In this document: positions 35,701 to 47,069 of the stretch, one piece after another
Position numbering within the stretch: position 1 is the first letter of the stretch
Layout of the letters: every line of letters begins with the position of its first letter
Assembly (NCBI GenBank): GCA_037501455.1
Contig: CM074856.1
Location: 19,365,001-19,429,000 of the forward strand
Direction: 5' to 3'
Origin: Lantana camara
Lineage: Eukaryota > Streptophyta > Magnoliopsida > Lamiales > Verbenaceae
DNA: 64,000 nucleotides
Made by a program: the position numbers and the translations under genes
The notes under the pieces: generated by a model
What the model saw: only the letters and a program-made list of their open reading frames with translations
Databases searched by the model: none
What the model was told of the DNA's origin: nothing

Positions 35701-37422
35701 TTCAAAAGGACATAATCACATAAGCAAGTCTCAACAGAGTCAAGGTCGACACTCCGACTGTCTGTCGGATTCTCGACTTGGAGAAGTTTCTAATCCTCGC
35801 CTATGGAGTTAAGAACTTGTTTCATGTGTCGTTCCTATAACAAAAAAGTTCTTAACGGCCTCATCGGATTAGAGGAGTTCAATATATGCAAACACACAGT
35901 CAACCCAAACAGACATAAATAAGCACATAAAGAAGTGAATGCCTATGAATAAAATCATCTCGTTTATTATTCAAAAACTGTTTGTGATATTGCAAGGAAA
36001 TAGTAAAGCCAAAAGCTGCTTTAAGGGCACTATTTCTAACAGTTTTATCTAAGTCAGTTCCTAAAACACTAAAAGATCTAAAGCTAGGGTGAAAACCCTA
36101 TGTCTCTTATCTTCGGATTTGAGATAGCCTGGTCCACGTGTTAAGGATGGATCCTGACGAGTTAGAATAAAGAACAAAGGTTTACTTGTTCTAAGGCTAT
36201 CCTAGAAGAACAAGAGGTGGTATATTTTGTAATTTGAAAAATCACAAAAGATGTTTGTGAATATTTCAAAGATGATTACATAGATAACCACAAAGGGTGG
36301 AACCAAAGTAGTGTTAAAAGAAAATAACAGTATTTGATACTAAATTCCATAAAGTCGTAATAACTAAAAATTTATTAGATACATGTGATGTAGAGACGTG
36401 TACACGAGAGCATCATTGTAGTGGGAGGATTTTCAGGACGCCTGACAAGGCACGTAAGATTAACGCAAGTGGTAGAATCTGACGTATCTGATCCTGTCAT
36501 ATGTAATGAAGCTGTAGAAGATACAGACGCTGACCGTTTGGTCAAAATCCATGGAATTTTAGTTAGAATCTTAGTATTCTAACAAACTTGAACTTGTAGA
36601 GGTGCCTGAAGGCATTAAACCCATTAGATGCAATTGGGTTCTACAAGACGATAAAAGGAGGAATGGACAAAAGTAGAGACTTTAAAGCAAAGCTTATGGC
36701 AAGGGATTTTACCCAGAAAGAAGAAATCATTTATGAGATCTTCTCGCCTATAGCAAGGGCTTAAGTCCATAAGAACTCTCCTCTCTATCATTTCTCATTT
36801 AGATTATGAGATTTGATAAATGGATGTAAAGACTATGTTCTTGAACGGGCACCTTCAAGAAGAAAAACATGGCATAACCTAAAGGTTTCACGGTTAGAAA
36901 TCAGGTGCAAATTTAATAGATCATTTTGTGATCTTAAGCAAGCGTCTGAATCATGAAACATCAGAATTAAAGAGGCAATTTAAATTCTTTCGATTTGTGC
37001 AGTTGTCCGATGAATCATGAGTGTACAAAATAACATCATGATAATGTTGTAACATTTTCATTTTGTACGTAAACGATATTCTGCTCATTGGGAATGATGC
37101 AAGAATTTTGTCAGTGGTCAAGATTCGGATGTCAAATCAGTTTGACACATAAGATCTTAGTGACACCAATAATATTCCAAGGATCAGACTTTTGTCGTGA
37201 TCATGAGAATAAGAAGATTGGTTTATTACAAGAAACATATATAGATAAGATGTTGGTAAGGTATAATATGACAAATTCCAAGAAAGGTTCACTATGTTTT
37301 AGATATGCAATTTATCTATCTAATATATTTCTTCACTAAAGTATTGGCGCAAAAGAGTGCAAAACGAGTTTTGACACTCATGTGGAAGGAATGAGACTTT
37401 AATGTGTGGCCAAATTGAATTT
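32751..37422 (+). pseudogene. Copia-3 gag-pol remnant, interrupted by a solo LTR
   Basis: A zinc knuckle-like C-F-Y-F-G-S-N-E-Y-W-K-R-N-C is visible near 32940 (second Cys lost). A protease-like W-Y-V-D-S-S-S-T-N-H follows near 33085, with Ser where the catalytic Gly is expected. Integrase fragments lie at 33560-33930, and RT fragments at 36590-37330 end with a V-N-D-I-L-L-I-G word near 37070, Asn in place of the first Asp. Stops are frequent in every frame. The solo LTR at 34038-36041 lies within the integrase part. Confidence 0.75.
34038..36041 (-). repeat. Solo LTR of the copia-2 family inside copia-3
   Basis: 2,004 bp matching the copia-2 LTR in reverse orientation: it starts TGTTGGAAAACTAG and ends TATTTCTAACA on the plus strand. 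A perfect GTTTT duplication flanks it (34033-34037 and 36042-36046). An insertion followed by LTR-LTR recombination is the simplest explanation. Confidence 0.97.
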
Positions 37423-37438
37423 AGGGCAAGTGGGAGAA

Positions 37439-39620
37439 TGTTGGGGATAGTGCCCTGAAAAATTCAATTTGTTGAATTAATTAAACTTAATTTACAGCAA
37501 ATTGTGAGTATTTCACATATTGATAATTAATTACGTGTGGTGGTATTCTTATACGAAATGTGTTTCATAGGAAAGACTTTGAATACCGAATTCACGTGTC
37601 ATTAAAGTTCCAGTCGGTAAGATAAGAATATGTTCTTATCAAGACTATAACGTGGTTATATAAGATGATTAGTCTTTCGTTATAGGGAATGGTGATTCCG
37701 ATTATAACACGTTGATGATTTTCAATAGGATTGGAAACATCGAACTGGGCCACTGAGATTATTCATTTTATACTGCTATCTAAAATGAATAAAATCTCAG
37801 GACGCATTGTACTCTTAATCCTAATAATATTTCAGCTTTAGGTGTGTAGTGTTAGTCACTGTAATATACTCGAAGTGAGGTCTCGGTAACGGTGGCCAAA
37901 ATACTTTGTATGTTCAGTGACAACATAAAATGAGCTAAAGAGTCATATTGATCGAGGAATCTGTGGTCTTGCTGGAAGGTAAAAGATATCCCTGAAATAG
38001 ATTTGCAAAAGTTCAAATTAAGACTTTAGCCAAAGCACTTTGCGCAATACGTCTCCGAAGTTGTATGTTGAATGTGTTTCACACACAGAGAATTTGAACT
38101 TAAGACGAATCAATAAATTTCAAATTAGAGATGAAAAATAAATGATAGGATATCTCTACACGGAGGAGTGAAATGCGAAACTATTCTAGATCGAGAAATT
38201 CGTGAATAATTTAATTAATTTTAGAGTGCAACAATATTTATTTAGTGGAATTAAATATTGTTAAATGGTAATTAATTATTGTCATGAGATGATAATATAT
38301 TAATCCATTTGGAGCTAAAATCAATTAGTCCTGTAGGTCCCCCTGCAAGCCCCAATTGAAAACTCGAAAAGAAAATATTTAAAGGAGAAAGAGAAATGAA
38401 TTTTCAAAGTGTTTGAAAATAGCCAAGGAATTTATTTTAAGAAAATAAATCGAAGTTCCAAAGAGTTGAAAATGCCCCGAATTTTATTTTGGAGAAAATA
38501 AAATTTTCATCGAAAAAAAAAAATTAATGAGGGTCAGTTGCCAAGTCGCATTGACTGGACGCCGCATGTGCACCACGTGTAAGGCTGAGATCGCGCCACG
38601 TCAGCGTGCATGAATGGTCCAAATTTGATTTGGACCGGGTCAGACAACGGGTCAACAGATTGCATCAGCGAATCAGGTCAAAGGGTAGGGCTGGGTCAAA
38701 CCGGACACGTGGTAGAACCGGGATTGGCCACGTGTCGAATCGGACCAGGTTCGGTCGGACCGGTTCAAGGCCAGGAACCCTAGGCCGCGTGTGAAACACA
38801 CGCGCCGCCTTCTGGAGGCGCGTGAGGGCGCGTCCGGTGGCCTACCGGCGCGTGCTCAGCGGCGTTGGATTCGTAGAGATGAGACCTTGAATGTAGTCAC
38901 CTTGGAATTCATATCCAAGTTGTGCACGCAAGTGGGGGTGTGAAATTACCATTTTACCCTTGGTTTTTCCCCTATAAATAGGGGTCTTGGGTCCTCATTT
39001 TTTCACACAACTTTGGGAGAGGTTTTGGCTGAGTTCTCGGCTTTGAAACCATATCCCTTTTCTCCTAGTTAATTCCGATTCATTTTAGAATTAATTTTAA
39101 TTAGGTGTTTATACATAAAACGCCTAATTTCGGGAGATTAAACCCTGAAAAGGTTTTTCTAGTTTAAAGTTTTTCTTTTCTCTAAGTATTTTAGATAAAT
39201 ACTTTCGGAGCCCACACTCCGAGGGTTTCTCTGGGGTTATTACAAGGAAGCTCTGTCGGTTTCACAAGGAATGATCGTGTATCGGGTTCTCAGGAGGTGA
39301 ACGCGATAACCGTCTTCTGTGAAAGCAAAGGTGCTGAAAAAATGCCGTTAGATAGCCATGTTTGCAGTACGATAATATTTTACAGTTGTTTTATTTTAAC
39401 CATGATAAATTATATGTTCTTAAGTGTTAATTGCATGTTAGATATTTATCTGCTTAAGTGATTTAAAATTTATTATCAATTGCATGTATATACTTAAGTA
39501 GATCCGGCTAGTCTTCCGCTATTGTATTAAAATGTTTTAGAAATATTTTAATACTTGTATTGTAAACAAAATTTTAAAATGTGGTCCCGGACCGCTACTG
39601 TTCTGGGTCACCTCTTGGCA
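37439..39620 (+). repeat. Copia-3 3' LTR
   Basis: 2,182 bp from TGTTGGGGATAG to CACCTCTTGGCA, followed by the GTATA duplication. It is collinear with 28912-31111. Confidence 0.95.
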
Positions 39621-40724
39621 GTATACACAGTCAATTGTAGCACATAAGGTGTCGAACCCACAGATAAGGGAAATCAATCAATCACTCAATATTTTCTCCA
39701 ATCGATAGACCAAGGAAGAAAACAGGGGGTTGACTCGACTACTAACTAAACTAGACAAGAAAACAAATAACAAAAATAATAAATAAACAGATAGCTAGGG
39801 TAGTGACAATATTGCAGCTCAGTGTTCGAATCAATGCTCAAAGAATACTCACATTCTCACAATCCTAATCTTGAATGTAGTGCAAGCTTCTCTCGAAGTC
39901 AGGCACACATGTTTAAGTGTTTGTACAGCCACTCTCGTGGTCAGCATCCAAAAACATATTAAACCAATTAAAGAGGATTAACGTATCAATAACAGCGGCT
40001 TGTCATAAACTATTTAATCAAAGATTGCTCAGAAAAAGGCTGAATCTCTTTGTACCTTTAATTCTAAGTGTTTAGGAATTATTAATCCGAATTCACAAAC
40101 AACCTGTCAATTAGAAAGCAAATTCCTAAGGTCATGCTAAAGTTACGCAGGTTTCAAGCAGTTAAAATATAATTTCATCACATAAAAACCAAAAATATTC
40201 ATACAACCATATCATCGAACACATACACTACGCAATTATCATCCCCTTACCTAAGAGGAACTAACTAATTGACAAACCAACAATTAACAAGACAATAAAC
40301 AAATAATCAAACTAATTAATCTCATAAATAAGGATTCTCAATATTCAATCCATGAACAAAGTAAATAAATTACTAATAATTCAAAACAATTCATGAGATA
40401 TTAGTTTAATAGGAAACACTAATTAAATCTATAAAGAAACGAAATTGTTCTAAAGGAAACGTAGGAAATTATGGATGCAAATCTGAGATTGTGGTGGCGA
40501 CTTCTCATGTTTTTTTAGATATCTCCATCCTCGCAGCTTCTTGTCGCCTCTCCAACTTTTCAGACTCCAAACCCTAACTCCTCTTTTCGTAAGATATGAA
40601 GAATTATCAAGAATTCTCTTTGTCCAGGATTTGGGGTCCTTTTATATTACCAAATTCGCCAAAATATAAGCTCATCTCGAAATTTCTTGAGAAGCCCTTA
40701 AAAACTGTCTGGCGTGTTTTTTGT

Positions 40725-40795
40725 GGCCATCAGAAAAAAGTTAGCGGCCATCAAAACATTTAGCGGCCGTAAACAAAAAATTTACGGCTGCTAAA
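40725..40795. repeat. GGCCG hairpin block in the right arm
   Basis: TAGCGGCCGTAAA pairs with TTTACGGCTGCTA (one mismatch) around a CAAAAAA loop, preceded by two further GCGGCCAT/GTGGCCAT words. It is the positional counterpart of 27553-27690 in the left arm but has a different sequence. Confidence 0.7.
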
Positions 40796-41040
40796 AATCT
40801 TCCAATAGGTTTTTTGTTCTATTCTTTTGGGTGGTGAATAAGTCATGCATAGCTGATTAGCGAATTACTCTGAAAAAGCTCTTTTTTGGCTCTCTTGCTC
40901 GTTTTCGCTCCATTTGCAATATTTTTGCCTCCGAAGTGAATATTATCTAAAAATGGGCAATTTAAGCACAATAAGATACAATAATGGCATAAAATCAAAC
41001 AAAATATAGGCTAAAAATTCAAGTATTTTATACCTAATAG

Positions 41041-41294
41041 GGGTGCGAGATCCATATAAAAGCGGTACTTCAATTTATACCAACTTACATAATGAGTGGT
41101 TCGAAGTTACCGAACTGTTTATTGAATGAAATTTCCTTACTCATGTCTTCATTTTGGTGGAATAAAAAGTCGGGTAACAAGATTTATTGGATTAATTGGT
41201 GGAAGATGTGTGCCCCGAAGAGGGAGGGGGAAAAGGATTATGGGAACTACGTGCTTTTAATTTAGCATTACTAGCTAAGCAGGAGTGGAGACTT
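41041..41294 (+). pseudogene. LINE remnant, part 3
   Basis: Resumes the L1 reading after the inverted repeat: K-A-V-L-Q-F-I-P-T-Y-I-M-S near 41060, then a F-W-W-N-K-K word and R-L-P-like residues, ending at A-K-Q-E-W-R-L near 41290. About 25 codons expected between parts 2 and 3 are missing. The LINE does not resume anywhere I could recognise after 41295. Confidence 0.85.
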
Positions 41295-43230
41295 GTGACA
41301 TAAACGCTAATTACGTGTTTTATTTATTTAATTGTGTGAATTAATTGTAATACATGTTTTACATGTCTAATTGTTTAATTGACTTTAATTGCAAACTTCA
41401 CACATGAACACACATATACACTTTCCGATCTCACCATTTTATCCCCCATGTCCGCCCAAATCCATCAACTACCTTTTTGCGCAATACAAAATTCCTAACT
41501 TTTCAAACATGTATTTCAATTTAACCCTAAAAATCAGATAAACCCTATCGAAAATAACCTAACCAAATCCAAGCCAAAAATATCTCTTCATCGGGCCCCA
41601 CCTATTTCTCTCTCTCTCTCTCTCTTTCTCTTCCTTCGGCTGAACCACCGTTTTTTTTATTTCTTTTATTTTCCTTTCTTTCTTCTCTCCTTCCATTTTC
41701 TCTTGCTTTCTCTCTTTCTTCACTTCAGCCCACACCACACCACCACCATCTCATTGTCGTGCCAGCTCCACCGTCCGCCACCGCAGCTCATCGTCAGCCA
41801 CCTCACCGACCACCAAGCTCCAGCCCCATAGCCCCATATTCTCCCTTCCTCTTCCTTCTTCTTCTCCTTTTACCTTTCCTTCTCCTTTCTCATCAGAGAT
41901 ACCACCGACCCGCCATTTTTGGCAACCACAGAACCACTACAACTCCGATAATTTCTTATTCTTTTTCTAGACTTGGTGGGTTTGTTATTATGTGTTTCGA
42001 TTCGTGTTTCGTTGTGGTATACGTGTTTGTGTGTTGCTTGTTGTTGTGCTCGGTAAGTTTCAGACTCCGCCGACGCCTCGAAGACTGGTTTCGGCACTGT
42101 CCCTACTCCACTGGAAAGCTATTGTTGTTGCTGCCAAACAAAGGTCGTGGCCGTGACGAGGAATAGATCACCCCTGCTGAAGGCGCATCACGGATGCGAT
42201 GTCCCAATGCCTTAATGCTTCGCGGCCGCGATGGGAGGGCAGATCCAGATCCTGAAGTCAATTCGCGGCCACGACCAATTCATGGTTATTTTGCTCTCAG
42301 ATGAGACTGACGTCCAGATTGCCACTCTGTAGCTGCCTCACAGCCGCAACGGTTTTAAGTCTTAATGCCTCGCAGTCGCCACCCCCTATTCCAATCGATG
42401 ACTTTTTTATCAACCAAGGTAGTTTCACACTGTTTTCTTCGTGTATTTTTTTTTTCTGACCTTTACCCCGACACCCGTACTTAATATATATGATCTGATT
42501 ATGTGTTTAAGTGTCTAATTACTTGTGCATGATTATGTGACGTGTGTTGATTGGTTTCCTGGTTAATTGCTAATTATGTATTGTGATTTAATCCGTTTGA
42601 CGGATTTACATGCTACGTGATTCGATTGATTTTGATTCGTGCCTTAAGTGATTAATTGTTTAATTGCCTTGGTTGTAGAGTTTGTACACTTGGCTTATTT
42701 GATATTAATTAATTGACTTATGTTTTAGGCGAATGATTTGTTATGCAGTGAGATGTTTGTGTGTCTCGCATGCTCGTATGATTTGAATTTCATGCTTAGG
42801 TATCAAGCACGGGTATGTTAGTTGTTTAATTGATGTTTTGCCTTCAAGCATGCATTGAATGACCACATATCACGCGTGCACCTAAAATTGTATGTATATT
42901 TGATAAGTGGGACATTAATTGTGGACATGAATACTTCTACGATATATCATATCATTCTATAATTCCTGTACACTTATCATATCATTTCATATCACTCACA
43001 TCAGTTCATATCATTATCGTGTGTCCTACTTGGTCTCATATTGAGTCATTTCTCATGAGTACATTCTATTGTCTCCCTTGTACAGTTTTTCTCCAGGACG
43101 GAGATATCCTGATCAAGTAGGCACCTGTATTGCTCGTCAAGATCATTTGGAACCGTTTTACGCGAGCACAAACATTTGTGATGAATGTCACCCGGTTACT
43201 AAGCCCCATTTAATCTTTTCGACGGTTTTT
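41295..43230 (+). repeat. Gypsy-type LTR fragment
   Basis: Begins TGTGACATAAACGC at the LINE junction, as an LTR would. It shows a pyrimidine-rich stretch with a (TC)n run (41611-41630), a CCACC-rich segment, and a late part with GGACGGAGATATCCTGATC near 43095. The open frame at 41759-42166 is Pro/Leu/Ser-rich from this composition and I do not call it a gene. No partner LTR, primer site or gag was found next to it, so the element is truncated or interrupted. Confidence 0.5.
42180..42385. repeat. CGCGGCCGCG palindromic words in an LTR-like segment
   Basis: TCGCGGCCGCGA (42220-42231) is a perfect 12-bp palindrome. TCGCGGCCACGA (42263-42274) and the weaker CACAGCCGCAA and CTCGCAGTCGCCA follow at 30-90-bp intervals. 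It also holds CATCACGGATGCGATG near 42186. Confidence 0.7.
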
Positions 43231-44850
43231 TGGCGCTGCACATAATAGATCATACCTCGTAATGTCCAAGCTTAAATTAAATCCTTAGCTCCACCATAAT
43301 GCCCCAAAAACAAGTGAAAACTCAAAGTGCATACCAAATTCAACTTCCAAGCTTCATAATTTCCTATTCAAGAAATGGTGTCATTTTAATCACATAATTT
43401 TAACATTCTAACCATTTAAAACCGGGCATCCAATTTCCAAAATGTGAGAATATCATCAACAATTAGCCAACATTTAGCATGCAAGACTCAACCATACTTT
43501 CACATCCTTTTAAAATTTTATCCATCATTGCCTAAATCGTGAAAATTCATCAAATAGGAATCAAATTAGGCTATATCGTATCTCCTAATCATGCATAAGA
43601 AGAGCAGCACTGAAATTACTATTCACAACCATAAACATGCAACTATAGTAGCAAATTCGCATATTTTCAGCCCATTATCACCACTAAAATGCCCCCGAAA
43701 TCATGCAAAAATGCAAAAATTTTCTCATAAAGTAAATCAGAAATGAAAAACAGAGGACTTCTCTGAACCCGGGGGGTGTGAGACGAGAGTCAGACTCGAA
43801 GAATCGTGACTATGATCACGGTTAGCCTTCCTGTCAGTAGTATTCTGCCACTTGCTTCGATTTTTTCTGACAGTTCTAGGCCTTGATTGTTTTCGAACTG
43901 GAGGCGGAGGAATTAGAAAGAGATGGCGTGGATGGTGGTGAAGACGCGGCGGCAGATGAGATTGGGGATGTCTTCGTCTGAGTTGGGTGGAGTAATGGTT
44001 TCTTTGGCCGGTGTATCATCCCATTACCCATGGTGATGTTAGGTCTTGGAGTTCTGGAAATTAGGGATCTCTTGAAGTGGATGACTGAAATAAGTGATGT
44101 TGGGGTTTGTAGATTTGGTATTTTAGGGTTAATATGGAGCGGTTCGGATGGTATGGGAGGGTCGGACTTTTACGCGTGGGTCATGATGCAGGCGGGTGGT
44201 TCAGGTATGTGGGTTAAGCTCTGATTACCAAAAATGGACCCAGAACCCTTGTGTTTTCACAGTAGCAAAATTCCATCTGCAGTACGGTTCTTGCTTTTTA
44301 TGCCTCCCCCACACTTATCCGATTAAATAAGTTGCACAATCGCCTGCAAAACAAGAATAGACATCATGACGGGGCGAAAAAAACGAGCAAAGAAAGAAAA
44401 CGAAAACTAAAGCAAGGGAAAAGAAATATGGGTTGCCTCCCATACAGCGCCCTTGTTTAACATCATGGACTCGACGAGTTCTTGTTTTCACACTCAAGCT
44501 TCTAGAGGAGGATCCTCTAGATTAATCCATTCAACCATGTGTGATTCAAATCCTTCATAAAACGATGTTGGTCCATCCCCCTTCACATCACGATCCGAAT
44601 TTTCAATTAATCGACCAGGGGGCTTAAGTGGTTGTTATGCCTCTGTGGGTCGGGCAAGGTCCCGAAGTGTTCCGTTATGAGCCATATCCTGACTGTGATC
44701 ATTGACAGGGAAGTGATCAGTTTTCCTATCAGTCTGCTGCGCAACTGCAAACTCTTGTTCAGAATCAATATCAAAATCCAACTCAAACGATTTCGAACTA
44801 GCACCAACTGCTCGAATAAGAAAAAGAAACAAAATCAATTACAAACCAAT
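43231..44850 (-). repeat. Degenerate minus-strand LTR-retrotransposon remnant
   Basis: No gene recognised. On the minus strand near 44430 is GGGAGGCAACCCA, a word I know from non-coding parts of plant gypsy elements of the Tat/Athila type. 43740-44200 read on the minus strand has the CCACC/CCGCCGCG composition of LTR promoters. Boundaries and family are uncertain. Confidence 0.4.
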
Positions 44851-44867
44851 CCCCGGAAACGGCGCCA
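44851..44867 (-). other. Primer-binding site, tRNA-Asp type
   Basis: Minus-strand TGGCGCCGTTTCCGGGG, the primer site typical of Tat/Athila-like gypsy elements, 5 bases from an LTR end (CACCCATCA at 44873). Confidence 0.75.
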
Positions 44868-44872
44868 AAAAT

Positions 44873-46300
44873 TGATGGGTGTCGAAGCCACCAAAAATAA
44901 ATCCCAAATATTGCACACGTTTAAATTGCAAAATAGTGGCAACGGGTATCGATCCACGAGAATTGGGTGAAATTGTAACTTTTATATGCTAAGGAAATGA
45001 ACAAATAATTAAAATAGGGGGTTTTGAGATTTGATTATACTAATAATGAATTAAATAAAACGAGATTAACTAAGTAAGCAAATAAAATAATTAAACACAG
45101 TAAACACTTAGACTAATTCAGTAGATGATAAATAGCTGGGATTTTCCTATGCATGCATCAGGCTATGATCACGGACAGGGTGATTAATTCCTCGTTAGGC
45201 TAGCTATAGTTACCAGCTACCTTAGGCTCTCTCCTTTCTTCTTACTTTTTAGAACGACTAAAAGAAACTCCTAATAATCGTCCCCTAATTAACCGATAAC
45301 CCTATCAGAAACTCCTTCTAAGATTCAACCGGATAATTGCTTTACGTACTAAAGAAACACTAGCCCTAACCGACTAAGTAGAAACTCCTACTTCGCCTAA
45401 TTAGTCCGTAATATCCCACAACACAAAATCAGCCAAACTTAACAACCTAGTGTTGATTGCCACTTCGTTAATTGTCCTGCTAGACTCCACCAAACGAATT
45501 AACTAGCTATATGTGAATTGCTTATCCTAAGATTCGACGTTTTAAATTAATCAAAGAATAGAACAAACACAATAACGTTAATTTAGAAATAAAACGGATA
45601 ACTTGAATTAATCAACAAAAGAAGTAGTCTCACAAAACCTAATGCATACTAGGAAAATCCCGACTAAAACGAAACTAGAAAATCACTAACAAGGGAAATT
45701 AACAAAGTCTAAAAATAAAGAAAATGAAGGATGAAAACTCTTTTCCCCCTTCGTCCTGCTACTCTTCCATCCCCAGAATAAGTAGTGCAATGGGGCTTTA
45801 ATTCTTTCCTCCACTTCCCCAAGTTCGTGCGTCCATGATGGCCACTATCTCTCTTCCACGTTCAGCCACCAATTGGGGTCATTAACACTCAAAGTAACGT
45901 CTTCAAGTCATTAATCTTGAGAATGTGCTGCCCCACTCTAGTGTGAATTAACTCTCTCACAACAAAACAAGGTTGAGGGTTATGGGCTCTTCCATCCGTG
46001 GCCATCAACAAGAGGTTGGGCTTCTTGCCTTCATCATAATTTAATTCAAAAGAATAGCCTTGCGGGTTTCCGCGATAACGGGTGCACGGGCTGTCAAACA
46101 TCATCTAGCCCAATTATCTTCTCATTGTATTTAGAAAAAAGGCCTTCTCCAGGCACGTCATTTGAAGCTGAAAGAATTGTAGCCCAATTGATCCCAATTT
46201 CCTCAAATTCATTCAAGAAATGATTTCCTACCAGGAAACATTAAACCAATTAACAGTCCACCATTAAACCAAATCATGGAATAAAATATCACAATTGTAA
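44873..46300 (-). repeat. Probable gypsy LTR adjoining the tRNA-Asp primer site
   Basis: The minus-strand 3' end is CACCCATCA at 44873, next to the primer site; GTGGATCGATACCCG near 44950 is a typical U5 word. The right boundary is not clear. A minus-strand open frame of 71 codons at 45889-46104 is not recognised and may be chance. 46111-46300 shows nothing I can name. Confidence 0.5.
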
Positions 46301-47069
46301 GCTCAATAATCGGTAAATTATGCAACGTATCACCAGGTGAGGGTGACTTTTGCTCTACTCATGTATGCAAACCTTACAACTATTTTGTGACAGTTTTCAA
46401 AGTAAATCATCGAGTAAATCTTTTTTAAGAAATGAACTCGTTTTCAATGAATTGAAATGCTTTACTGTAACCTACTATTTTGGCGAGAATTGCACTGCAC
46501 TACAATGAGGGCCCAGGGAAACGTGGGATTGGAAATCGATACGGCATCAGGTCGTCGGACATGCCTTTGCACGCAATACCCTTTGAGAATCTCTTCGCGC
46601 GACCCAGGAGACGGGAAGGCGAGTTAGAAGGAGTGGGTAGGAGTCGTGAGCCCCCGTCTCGGAATGTTAATGGATGGTTCGAACCTTACAAACTGTCCAT
46701 CACCCCGTGGGAAAAAGGTTGGAATAAATGAATGTTACTGAATGAATGAATGATAATGAATGATTGAATTACATGATCACGTTCTTGACAATTGTAACTT
46801 TAATCCTTGTACACTGTCGGAATTTGGTTGGAGATTTATTTACGCTCACTTGTCTAGCCATTGATACCTTAAAATGGAAATGTAAATGATTGTAAATTGA
46901 ATAATCGTAAAGTTCGGGCATTGATTAACTATTTTCTTGCCCCTCGTGGGAACTAGTTTCACTAAAACCTTGCTCTGAATTTATGGCTTACATGTGAATG
47001 TTTTTATATATACGTACATCCCCTGCTCACTCAATCTTTTAGAGACTAACCCCTATTTCCACCTCTCCA
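46301..47069 (+). repeat. Gypsy-type LTR fragment
   Basis: AT-rich with GAGGGCCCAGGG (46507) and GCTCACTCAATCTTTTAGAG near 47025, as in U5 regions of plant gypsy LTRs. Together with 48210-48400 (TACTAGGCGGGAGTTG, compare the complement near 4900 in the first LTR) it seems to be one LTR split by the TRIM array. No gene is supported; the open frame at 46480-46731 has no recognisable domain. Confidence 0.45.

Larger units (their letters stand above)
28912..39620 (+). mobile_element. Copia-3: Ty1/copia-type element with decayed interior
   Basis: 10,709 bp including a nested solo LTR. LTRs are 28912-31111 and 37439-39620, with a perfect duplication GTATA at 28907-28911 and 39621-39625. A tRNA-Met-type primer site (31114) and purine tract (37423-37438) are in place. 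The interior keeps recognisable copia gag, protease, integrase and RT words but is riddled with stops, while the LTRs differ by only about 2 in 60 bases in the stretches compared. Confidence 0.95.
26453..41040. mobile_element. Giant inverted-repeat (foldback) element interrupting the LINE
   Basis: Left arm 26453-28796 and right arm 28866-41040 are reverse complements along their whole length once nested insertions are removed (hAT in the left arm, copia-3 in the right). That leaves arms of about 1.44 and 1.46 kb and a 69-bp loop. Matching landmarks include GAGAGTGGCT near 28420 and its complement near 39925, and GATTGATTGATTTTCCC near 28680 with its complement near 39690. The arms have diverged clearly. 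No transposase is visible. Words such as TGTGGGTTCGACACC in the arms recall U5 regions of plant LTR elements, so the arms may be two LTR copies head to head; alternatively this is a foldback or MULE-like DNA element. The ends are approximate and no clean duplication is seen. Confidence 0.8.
28866..41040 (-). repeat. Right arm of the giant inverted repeat, split by copia-3
   Basis: It consists of 28866-28911 and 39621-41040. The reverse complement follows the left arm in order to the LINE junction. It holds a TATA-like TAATATAAAAGGA on the minus strand near 40650 and a GGCCG hairpin block at 40725-40795. Confidence 0.8.

Noticed and set aside
41759..42166. 135-codon Pro/Leu-rich frame with a hydrophobic stretch
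   Set aside because: It lies in the pyrimidine-rich part of an LTR-like sequence and matches no family I know.
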